Positions 37,401 through 49,400 of a stretch of 61,859 nt of DNA are shown here, piece by piece. The notes beneath the pieces are model-generated. The model was given only the letters and a program-made list of their open reading frames with translations, was not told the origin of the DNA and did no database searches. The stretch's first letter is position 1; every line of letters starts with the position of its first letter. Source of the stretch: an uncultured Desulfovibrio sp. (lineage in GTDB: Bacteria; Desulfobacterota; Desulfovibrionia; Desulfovibrionales; Desulfovibrionaceae); NCBI GenBank assembly GCA_913060505.1, contig CAJXRQ010000021.1, positions 1 through 61,859 of the forward strand, written 5' to 3'. Made by a program: the position numbers and the translations under genes.

Positions 37401-40400
37401 AAAGCGTATTCAGGCGAAGAATCATGGCCAGTCAGACAGCCGTGCCCGACAACGGTTATCCGCAAGGCGTGCTTCGGGCGGACACGGCACACCTCGCGCA
37501 TAAACGCGGCAAACGTCCACGAAGCGTCTTCAGGCAAGGGCAGGCAAACAAGATGTGAAATTCCGTTTTCCTGAATCTCCCGGGCCAGCATTTTCCGTTC
37601 CCCGTCCTCTATCGGGAACGTCCGCGGCACTATGCCAGCCCTGCTAAAAGTCTCCAACAGAGGGGCATCATCACTCCCAAGCAACATCATTGCCTGCGCA
37701 AAATCAGGTTTCCTTGCCGGCAACTCGACATGCTTCCACGAAATCCCGTGAAGCTGTGGAGCGATTTCCGTCCTATGGAGGGAGAGGAAAACCATGTCGG
37801 CCATTTCAACCAGCACGCGGCCCGAGACATCCATGACAACACAATCGGCCGTGATGGCATGGGAATTTTTATCCCTAACCTTCACATGGGCGTAAACAGT
37901 GGCGGCAAGCGGATGGAATGTCCTGACCGCTCCGCATTGGGCCGGCATGAAGCCATGACCGCCGTGCAAGGCCAAACTCACAGCCAGATCAAGCATGGCA
38001 GGATGATACTTGAAGGTGTTCAGATCAGACCTGAATTCATCCGGCAGGGAAAGCAGGGAAAGCAATTCCCGGCCATCGTCCGAACTCCAGAGTCCTTTGC
38101 GGCAATCCCACCGACGGCTGATATGAACAACAGAATCCCCGGCCTGCACCTCCTGAGGAAGCAGCCGCGATTGAATGGCGGCCACATCCCTTGCAGCAGG
38201 CGAACTGCCGAAATTCGCACGCACCGTAGCTCCGGCAGCCAGATTCCATTGACCATCCCGAAAATGATGAACCTGAGCGGCAAAGCCTTCTCCCTCAGGC
38301 ACAAGGCGCAGGCTGGCCCGTTGGCCCTCGGCATGGGTTACAGGACTGAGCCAGCGCAATTTCCCGATGGAAAATGAAGAGGTCTGCATGGCCTCGCCGA
38401 TGAGGTCGATCATTCCCATGCCGACCAACGTGGGCACGTTGTTCAACAGATGTTCCGCAACAGGCCAGAAATCATCACGATCAATGGCAATGGAAAAGAG
38501 TTTTCCATCCGGCGTATCCATCGGGGCCGAAAGGAATGAGGAATGAAACGCAGGCCACGACGAGGTTCTCCTGAAGGGCGTGACAGGCAAATGGACCCGG
38601 TACAGAGGAGAGCCTTCGGGCCAGACCGGGGTATGCCCCTGCAAATAGGATTCAGCCGCAGCAAGGGCATCATCCCTGCCTTCAAAAGCACCCGCAACGC
38701 ACTTTGCATCAGACATCTTTCGCACGGTAACTGGTTGCAAATCGTCAAGCCCGTCCAGAAGCTCGGTGCAAGATCGTGCCACAACCACTGCCCGAACAGG
38801 CAAATGTTCCCTGCCTGCAATCAGGGTTCCGGCCACAGCGCGCACAGGCCAATCTCCGTTACGAGCCACGATATCCCGCAACTGACGGCAGTATGCGGAC
38901 AAACCGTCTTCATCACCGGCGGAAAGAGGAATACAATACCAACGTCCATCGTCGGGCGGCATGACGGAAGGCATACCTTCCCTGAGTAACACATGAGCGT
39001 TAATTCCGCTCAGACCAAAGGCGCTCACACCGCATATCCACGGCTTGGCCGAAGGTGACAGGGCTTCCGCAACGCGAGCCACCCGTACCGGCGCAGCATC
39101 AAAATCGATATGGGGGTTGGGGTGCTCAAAATGAGGCTGGGGAGGGACAATGCCCTTTTCCAGACTGACGACAGCCTTGGCCAATCCCACGGCTCCGGCA
39201 GCAGCATCAAGGTGGCCCACATTGCCCTTGACCGAACCGATAAGGGCCTTCCCTGCCGGTGCTATTTCCTGTTTTGCAAAGGCCCGTCCAAGTCCCTCCA
39301 CTTCCACGGGATCGCCCAGAACAGTCCCGGTGCCGTGCGCCTCGAAAAAGTCCACTTCATCAAGGCTCACGGACGCATTTCTGGCCGCATCATCAATAAC
39401 GGCGGCCTGAGCCTCCGGGTTGGGCGCGGCCATGCTCGAACTGCGGCCATCCTGATTCACTGCGCTGCCAATGATCACCGCATGGACGGCATCATTGTCC
39501 CGCTCGGCCTGTTCGAGGAGCTTGAGCAAAAAGACAGCGCCGCCTTCCCCGGCTCCCACGCCGTCAGCCTTTGCGTCGAACGTTCTTGTCCGGCCGGAAC
39601 CGGATTCTATGGTAAAGGTCTTGCCGCCTTTTACGGGCAGGGCGATGGTGTGCACTCCTCCGACCACAGCCAACCGGCTTTCCCCTGTCCTGAGACTGCG
39701 GCAGGCGTCATGCAGAGCCTTGAGAACGGAGGAGCAGGCTGTATCGATGGTCGCCGCCGGACCATCCCAATTCTTGAGGTAGCTGAGTCTGGCCGAGGTA
39801 TTGGAAGGAACGTTGAGCAGGTAAATCTGTTCGGCCTGCTCCGGGAAGGCCCGGGTGACCGCATCCTGAAACAAACGATAGGGACTGGCTCCGACAAATA
39901 CGCCGACACGTTCATCCTGCAAAGCCTCTCCACCGTATCCGGCGTCGTCCAGGGCGTGGAGTGTAACCTCCAGAAAGACGCGCTGTTGCGGTTCGATCAG
40001 GCTGGCGTCCAAAGGCGAAAGTCCGAACCGTTTGTGATCAAACGATGAAATATCCGACAGGTAGGCGGCCTCACGCAACCGGGAAGGGTCGAAATCAAAC
40101 CCGACAGCTTCAAAAATCTGCCGCACTTCTTCCCGCCGTTTTTGCGGCAAGGGTACGTTCTTGTCCGCTCCGTGCTCCAGATCATTCCAGAAACTCTCCA
40201 CAACTTCATAATCACCAAGGCGAACGCCCATGCCGATAATGGCGATGGGGGCATCATGCGCGATTTGCGGCAGGTCTTCGTGTGTAACCGTTCCGGTCTG
40301 CTCAAGTCGTTCAATCGCTTCCGCCTGTGCCCTGATGGTGCTCTCGGAGAACAGCCCCGCCAACGAGAACACGCCTTTCCATTGATTGTCCAACAAGGCG

Positions 40401-43400
40401 TGAAGGCGTACCAAAAGCAGGGAATTGCCACCGATCTCGAAAAATCCCTGATCAATGCCGGGCGCATCGATCTCCGGCATGACCTCAAGCCAGATATCGC
40501 GAACGGCCTCCTGCACCGGAGTAAGTGTTGCTCCCACGGTTCCGCCGTCCAGCCCCAATTTATTACCCCGCAACTGCTTGCGGTCCACCTTGCCAGAAGG
40601 ACTCAACGGTATTTCGGCCACCTGACGAAAGACAGCAGGCCACATGTATTCCGGCAACTTACCGGAAAGTCCATCACGAAGGCTCCGCACGGAAAGTTCC
40701 GCATTCTCCAAAGGCAGCAAAAAGGCTTCCAGGGCGTCATAATCGCCAATCCTGCAAACCCGTACTACGGCCTGTGACACTCCGGCGCAGCGGACCAAGG
40801 CCGCCTCGACTTCGCCAAGCTCTATGCGGAAGCCGCGAATCTTGACCTGATCATCGTTCCGGCCCTGATATTCGATATTTCCATCATGGAGCCACCGCCC
40901 AAGATCGCCGGTTCGATACATGCGTTCACCATGCACAAAAGGATCCGGCAGGAAACTTCTGGCGGTAAGCTCCTCCCGGTTGACGTATCCTCTGGCCACC
41001 TGAATTCCGCTGATGCAGATTTCACCGGACACACCCACGGGAACCATCTGTCCTTGACCATCCAGCACATGAAGCCGGGTGTTGCTCACCGGCTTGCCAA
41101 TGGGCACCCTGTCGCCGGTCAGTTCCCTGCACGGGAACCATGAAACGTCCACTGTCGCTTCGGTCGGACCGTATAAATTATGCAATTCTGCACCGACCAT
41201 GGACTGGAAGCGTTTCACCAAATCAGCAGACAAGGCCTCGCCGCTGGTAAAAACATATTTCAAACTGTGCAGCTTTTGCGTTTCCGGCGGGTGGGACTCA
41301 AGGTGCTCAATGAAAACCCGCAGCATGGAAGGCACGAAATGAATTACCGTCACCCCATGAGTCTGAACGGCCTCGACGATCCGGTCAGGAAATTTCTCAC
41401 CTCCCGGTTCGAGCAGAGCCAACCCGGCGCCTGTCCAGGACCACCAGAACAACTCCCAGATCGAAACGTCGAAAGAAGTGGTGGTCTTTTGCAGGATCAC
41501 ATCCCCTTCCTCTATGGGGAACCGGGCCTGCATCCACAACAGGCGGTTGGCCAGACTGCGATGCTCGATGGCAACGCCCTTGGGGCGCCCTGTGGAACCG
41601 GAAGTGAAAATCACATAAGCCACATCTTCCGGCTTCACGACCGGCGGCACAAAATCCCGTGTGGGCAATTCCATTCTTTTCGGACAAAGAACAGGTTGCT
41701 CCAAACCATTAAAACGGTCTTCGAAGCCGGACTGGCAGAGAATCGTGCATCTTTCCAAATCTTCGCATATCGACGCGAACCGGGCCGAAGGCAACGTCGG
41801 GGAAAGCGGGACATATACAGCCCCGGCACGCATGACGGCAAACACGGCGACCATCATGTCCAAAGAGCGTTCAAAGCAAACCCCGACATAATCCCGGGGC
41901 CGAACGCCGTTATCCGCAAGATAGGCAGCCAGCTTGTCGACCTCGGCATCAAAATCCCCGTAGCTGTGGAACTGGCCCGAGGATTCCACAATGGCTGCGG
42001 CCTGTCCGCTGGCATCCATCTGCTTGCGAAAGCGCGCGTCCGTATCACTGCCCGTATCAAAATGTTCTGCCGTATTGTTGAAGGTCTGCAACACGGCGTG
42101 TTCTTGGCTGGGCAGGATGTTCAATACCGACAACGGCTTTTCCGGGGCTGCAAGAATATCGTCGAGCAAAACGGCCAACCGTTGACTCATGGCCTTGATG
42201 GTTTCTGCGCGGAACAGATCGGTACAATATTCCATGTGCACCGAATACGTTTCCTCTCCAATCTCCTTGAAATAAAAACTCAGATCGAACTTGCTGTTCC
42301 GGTGCGGCAGTTCCATAGGCTCCATCTTCAATGGACCGCGACCATATTCGTTCCACGCGGCATCCTCATGGGCCACCAGAACGTCAAACAACGGATTGCG
42401 GGAAGGATTCCTGTCCACTTTCAGGGCATCAATCAGTTTCTCCAACGGACAATCCTGAACGGCAAGCGACTCCTGCAACGATACGCTCACGTCCTTCACA
42501 AGCCGCCGGAAGCCCTTGTCCGGGTGCAGCGAGGCACGAATGGGAACAGTGTTGACGAACAGGCCGATCAATCCCTGAACCTCGGCCAATTCCCTGTTGG
42601 CAACGGGGCTGCCGACAATCAGGTCGCTCTGGCCGGTATGGCGGTAAAGAAAGACGTTCACCAGAGCCAGCAATACCGAAAACGGCGTTACCCCCATGGA
42701 TGAAGCCATGGTTTTGATGCCCAGGCTCCGCTCCCGGTCAAATTCGGAAACAAAGACACTCCCCGCGAGGCTCTGCACGGAAGGACGCGGGAAGTCCAAA
42801 GGCAAGGCCAGACTTTCCGGCAAAGGCAGGAAGCGTTCCCTGAACGCATCCAAGGCCTTGAATTCCCGTTTTGATTCCCAGCCGACATAGCTGACGAAAT
42901 CAGTGTCCAAAGGCTGCCAATCCGGGACTGCGTCGTTCGACACAGCCGCGTAGGCCTCGTTCAATTCCCGCAAACATATCTCTGCTGACCAGCCGTCAAA
43001 GATGATATGATGGAACCGGAACAGCAAAACAGATTCGTTTGAGGACTCCCTGAACAGGCAAACCCGGACCAGCGGCTTGTCCAGCCCAAGTTCCATGGCT
43101 CCCTGTTCCAAGGATTCCTGTCGATAAGGCCGGTCATAAAATTCCAGTTTCAGGTGGCCGGGGGGAGCAAGCAACTGCTCGGGCTGATCCGCCGCAACAC
43201 GCAGCCGCAGGGCATCATGCCGCTCTTCAAGCAGGAGCAGGGCCTTTTGCAGGACTTCAGGATCAACCGCACTCCGCAACCGTGCGGCAAAGGGAATCTG
43301 ATAGACATAGCCGTCACCATGCATCCGCTGCAGGAACCAGATACGCATCTGCGAAGCGGAAAGAGGATACCGCTCCCTGACCGGAATCCGGGGTATAACG

Positions 43401-46400
43401 GTCTTCTCGATTTGGCTTTTGCCCACCAGACCGGTCAGCGCGTTGATACTGGAATTGGCCAGAAAATCGTCCATGCCGATTCGTACGGACAACTGCCTGT
43501 CCAGCTGGGCGAGAACCCGCATGGCCAACAGACTGTGTCCGCCCAGTTCAAAGAAATCGGCATCGCGGGAAACGACCTTCTGCCTGAACACGGATTCATA
43601 AATATCCTGAATTTTCTGGGAGAAATAGCCATCCACAGGCAAGGATGAATCGCTGGTCAAAGCCCTTTCCCCGTTCCCGGGCAGGGCTTCACGAGTGTTC
43701 CCGAAAGCCATTCGGTTATCGGCAACACTGCCGAGGCCGGATTCCAGCTCCCGGCAGGAGACGTCCGCATCACCGGATATGATTTCCAGTACATGAAGAA
43801 GGCGGTCCTGCAATCCGCGAACGTCGTCATGTTCCATGACGGCAGGATCATAAAGAAAGCGGAACTGAATCTGATCGCCGGGAATCACCGATATGCCGAG
43901 CGGATATGGTATCTTCTCAAATCCACGTATATCCAACAGTTCCAGTTTTCCGCCATAAAATTCCATGTCGAAAGGATAATTTTCAAAGACCATGAGGTGG
44001 TCGAATAAATTCCGCCCGATCTCGGACAACGGTAAATATCCGTACTCCATTTGTCTGAAGCTCTGTTCTTTGATCGTGGCCAGAAGATCGCCAAACGAGG
44101 AATCTTCCGTCCATTGCACGCGCAACGGCACCGTCTGAATGAACAGACCCACGGCTTTGTCCATGCCGTCCAGTTCGGCGGGACGGCCCGAGGTGACCAT
44201 GCCGTAGACGACATCCCGGGTACTGTTCTCATCTCCCAGCACGATTCCCCAGGCAGCCTGAATCAGCACAGGAAGTGTCACCGACCGTTCATCCGCCCGA
44301 TTCCTGAGTCTCAGACTGCGTTCGGTATCAAGAGAAAACTCCATGGCAACGGGATCCACCACGGTTCCGTCCGGTTCTCTCTTTGCCACGGAAGAAACAG
44401 AGGCAAATCCTTCCAGCAGGGAATTCCAATAGTCGGCCGCCGCGTTCGTATCGAATTCGGCACGCCACCGCGCATATTCCGACAAGGGCATCGACTCTGG
44501 CATTTTCTCCGTTGATCCGGACTCAAGAATACGATGGCGGGTAAACAGTTCATCAAGCAAAATACCCATGCACCACCCATCCATAAGCAGATGGTGAAAA
44601 CACCAACTCAATACGAACTCATCATGGGCAAACCGGAGCAATTGCGCCCGGATGAGCGGCCCGGTGTTCAGATCGAAGCCGCGCTCACGTTCACTCTTCA
44701 GCATCTCTTCCATCCTGCTTGCGGCAAGCGGCTCCGGCAGGCTGGAAAGGTCAAAATATTCCGAGTTCTCTCTCGGCGTATGCAGGACAAGACGATAAAA
44801 CTCCCCGTCATAAGGCATGGGGAACAGGGTTCGCAGGCTTTCGTGCCGGGCCAGAACGTCCTTCCAGGCCCTCAGCAGCAGGAAATCGTTGACCTGCCCA
44901 CGAAAACGAAACGCCACCTGCTGTGTATAAACTGCCTCGTCTTCGGACAGGTATTGATACAACATGGGCTCATGGACGACTTCCGGCAAAAGGATGCCCC
45001 CGGCTTCATCCGCAGTGCAATGGGCCAGCTCCAAAACCCGGTCAACCACATCGTCGGACAGGGGTTCCCTGTAGACGGGACTTTGCTTGAGCGCCAATTT
45101 CCATTCCTCAAGCAACCCGGACACCCACACCGTTTCCAGAATGTACGGGTTGAAGTAGGCGCCGAGCTGGAGAACGCCGTCTTCGTCCTGAAAGGCGATC
45201 AACTCCAGTGGAGTGTCGAGTTCGAATTCCGAGTCAATAAGGTCAGGCATGTCCCCGGGCATGGCGGCGGACGGCAAGGCAGTGATCCAGTGTTCGGTCT
45301 CGCTGGACAATCGCCCAAGGTAGTTGAAACTTATCTGCGAATCGAACCCAAAGGTTTCGGGATGCTGAAGCCGCAGGTAACCATAGGCATGACAATTCCG
45401 CGCAGTGAACATATCACGAAGCCATGCGCCCACAGCATGCCGGGATTGCCCTGATTCGGAAGGCGTCAGCGGCATGGGACAAATTCCGGTGAACCATCCC
45501 ACACTGCGTCCGGTGTCGAATCCGGGCAACAGGGAATCGCGTCCATGGCTCTCCATGGTAACAAACACGGTCTCCCGCTGACCCTGAGCGTAAAGCGCGG
45601 CGGACAGCGCACTCAGCAATTCCGACAAAACGGATTGCGTATACTCGGGACGGAAGCCCACCAGCCGCAAGCTCTCGAAAGTTCTTTGCCCGGCTTTGTC
45701 CGCTGTTCCTTGCTGCAGGGCATTCAGCCCGCCCACCGAAGTTTTGCAAACCGATGTCCACAAGGCATGATCTTCCTGTGTGGGGAAGATTCCGTCCTGC
45801 ACCAGTTTCTGCATTTCACGAGCCCTGATCGCCATGCCTTGCGCTTCTTTTTCGCTTTCAACATTCCGGCAAAATGCAATCAAATCCCGCCGCAGGATAT
45901 CCAGAGAAAAGGCGTCGAGCACAAGATGGTGCCCGGCAAGGATCAAAAACCGTTTTTGTCCCTGCTCCGCCAGAGTTGCGCCAAAGGTACGGCCTTTTTT
46001 CGGATCAAGCTCCGCTACGGCGTCCTGCAAAGCAGCACGGAACACTTCGCGATTATCAATACCAGACTCAAAGGAACGCCGCCTGAAAACAGGTTCCGGT
46101 GAAGCTCCCAACATAACGGCTTGCCCATCCTGAAACGCGAGGCGGAACGCTTCATACCGCTCCGGTAGTGAGTGCACCCAATCCTCAATGCTCGCGATCG
46201 AAATTTCCAGGCCGATTTGCAGGGGCAGCATCATGTAAAAATGATGCCAATGTTCCGGGTTCCTACTGATCAGACGTTCCTGCAAAGGCAGCAACGGAAC
46301 GTACTGCCCCGGCTCGACCGGAGCATACGCCGGTCCTGATGTTTGGTCCGTAGTGGTTTTTTCCAACTGTTTCGCCAAAGCCCGAAAGTCCGGCGTCTGG

Positions 46401-49400
46401 AGGAAACTCGCGGCAGAAAGTGCCTTGATGCCGTTCCGGTGCAATACTCCGGTAATCTGGATAGCCTTGATGGAATCACCGCCGTCCCGGAAAAAATCGC
46501 TTTCCGGAGACGGGGGAACATGCAGAATGGAAAACCATGCATCCGAGAGAACCCGTTGAGGATCAGCCATGTCCCCAAGGCCGCACCACTCGCTGAGAGC
46601 GATTTGCAACCTGTCGAGAAAAATCCTGCCATCCGAGATGAAGCCCCGATCATACTCAAGGACGATTCTATTTCGGACTCCGGTTTCCAGCGTGAAACTG
46701 GCGGCCAGTTTGCTTGCTTCCAACTCCGGCTTGAGCATATCGACCTGAAGGCCGTGCTCCCGGATATTGCTGACTGTGGCATGCGTTACCAATATGTCAG
46801 GCACAACAGCCCTGTTTGAATACCGACTATGCGTAATGGCTGTTTTTAGTTGCGCTGCGGCATTCCGGGCATTTGCGACAGGGTCTGGTTTCTCATCAGC
46901 CCGCAGTCGCAACGGGACGGTGTTGACAAAAAATCCTGCAGTTTCAAACTCTTCCCGCGTCTCGCGCAACCCAACGGGAACACCGATCAATATCTCGGAC
47001 CGCTCAAAACGATCCTGCAAAAATGTCCCTACCAGAGAAATAAAGCACGCCAACAGAGAACTCCCGGACCGTTCGGCGATGTTCTGGAGGCCCGCGGCAA
47101 GCGCCGGTTCAATATCGACATCAGCCATGGCTCCATCGCCGCTGCAAGCGGTGCACAAAAGACCGACTGGCGGTTCCAGAAGATGTTCCCAATAGGATTT
47201 GTCGTCCACGTAGTCATCGGAACGAAGATAGGATTGTTCCCTGCGGCAAAAGGCGACCTGAACGTCAAGCGACCCTTTGGTGGCCTGAGTGTCATTGAGA
47301 TACTGCACGGCGTTCTTCAGCAGGATCTCAAGCGTTTTGGCGTCTCCGGCAATATGATGTACCAGCACCAACACCTGAGTTCTTCCAGAAAATTCGACCA
47401 CCTCCATACGGACGGGCGGTTCATTTCGCAAATCAAAGGGACGGTGAACCACATTGCTGAAATGCTGGTTTGCCGCACCGGCGTCGGGAAATTCCTTTGT
47501 CTCCATGGGAATAGCAATATGTTTGGATGGCACAAAGCAGGGAGCATCGATTTCTCCACCCACAGTGCAGGATAGCAGGGGCTGATCACAAATAGCCTGA
47601 TACAACGCCCGGACAAACGCTCCGGCGCGTTCTCCACCAGCTTCCAGTAGCAAGGGCATGTTGTAATCGACGGAATCTTCGTTGGCCTGCTGATAAGCCC
47701 AAAGTTCATACTGATTCTGGTTCAGCGGCACCGTGGCATAGGGAACCTCGGGAAGTTCCGAGCCCATCTCCTGCAACAGGGGCATCAACCCGCGGAGGCT
47801 GTCGCACTTCACGAAATCCCGAAACGGAATATCCACGCCGTATTGGTTGCGAACCTCGTAGAGCAGGGCCATGGCCTTGAGGCTGTCGCCACCCTGGGAA
47901 AAAAAGTCCGCATCAGGGTCGCATTCCCCCCCAAGCACGTCTCTGCACAGGGACAACAACCCGGAGTCCATGACCGGCTGTTCTGTCCTGGTTTCCTTTT
48001 TGCGCCGAACGATTTGCTTCAAAGCATCACGGTCGATCTTGCCGGTTACTGTGGACGGCATGGCATCCAGCTCGTGCCATGCTCCCGGAATCATGTACGC
48101 CGGGAGATTGTCCTTGGCCCAATCCATGGCAGCCCTGAGCGTTGCCCCCGGTTGCAGAACGACGCAGGCCGCAAGCATAAGCTGTCCGCCCACGTCTTCG
48201 ACAGTGAGAACAAAAGCCTGGCTGACATCCGGACACGTCTCAAGCAGAAAGGAGGCCTCTCCCAATTCAACGCGATTGCCCCGGACCTTGACCTGATCGT
48301 CGGACCGGCCCACCAAAAGGATTTCGCCGTCATCGGACCACAAGGCGAGATCCCCCGTTGCATAAACCATATCGTTTTGTGCTGAAGGCAACCGCACAAA
48401 ACGCTGGCGGGTCATATCCTCGTTGCCATAATACCCCAAGGCGAGACTGGCGCCGCCGACGCACAACTCTCCGACCATACCGGTCGGCAGGCAACGTCTG
48501 GCCGAGTCGACAATATACGCGCGGCCGTTGGGAATCGGGCACCCCACGCTGATGGGCGATTGCTCTCCGGGCATGACATGCTTGATGGAGGCGCACACGC
48601 AGGTTTCGGTCGGACCATAGGCATTGAAATATTGCAGCCGTTCCGCATAGCCCATGGCATCGTTCGCAACCGGAGGCTCCCCGGCCGTAATCAGCACCCG
48701 CAAGCCGGGAAACGGCTCCTGATTGAACAGATGCAAGTAGGACGGTGGCAGGGTGACGACTGAAATGGCGTTGTCGGACATGTAGTCCCGAAGCGCCCAT
48801 GGAGCGTTGCGATAGGTATCCGTAACCGGGCACAGGCACGCGCCGGAAAGAAGAGCCATGAATATCTCGGAAAGCGAGGCATCAAAAGCGGGTGATGCGA
48901 ACTGCAGGACACGATCCTCCGGTCCCACGCCAAAGACCTCTATCTGTCCCTGGATCATGTTCACAAAACCTTCATGAGGAACCAGCACACCTTTGGGTTT
49001 TCCGGTGGAGCCGGAAGTATAGATCAGATAGGCGCCGTCCCTGAGGCCGACAGATGCAGCCCGCTTGCCGACGGAAGCCACAACATACCCGGGAGCGTCG
49101 ACATCCAGCGTCATCCCGGCCTTTGCGTCATCAACGATATGCCGGATACGGGATTCAGGTGATTTGGGGTCCAGCGGCAGATAAACCGCACCTCGCCGCA
49201 TGATTCCCAAAATCATCTCCGGGAGTCTGAGCCTTCTCCGGGCCAGAACGGCAACCACGTCGCCCTTGCCTACGCCCTGCTCTTCAAGCCATGCGGCACA
49301 AGCCAATGAATTCTCTCGCAATTGGGCATAGGTCAGTATTTGACCATGTTCATCACGGACAGCATCCCTGTTTGCAAAATCTTGTGCTGTGCGGTCAAAA

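Noticed and set aside
43418..47782. A-less modules as an assembly deletion or frameshift
   Set aside because: The frame stays open through both places and flanking C and T motifs are intact; two independent in-frame errors are unlikely, although read-level checks would settle it.
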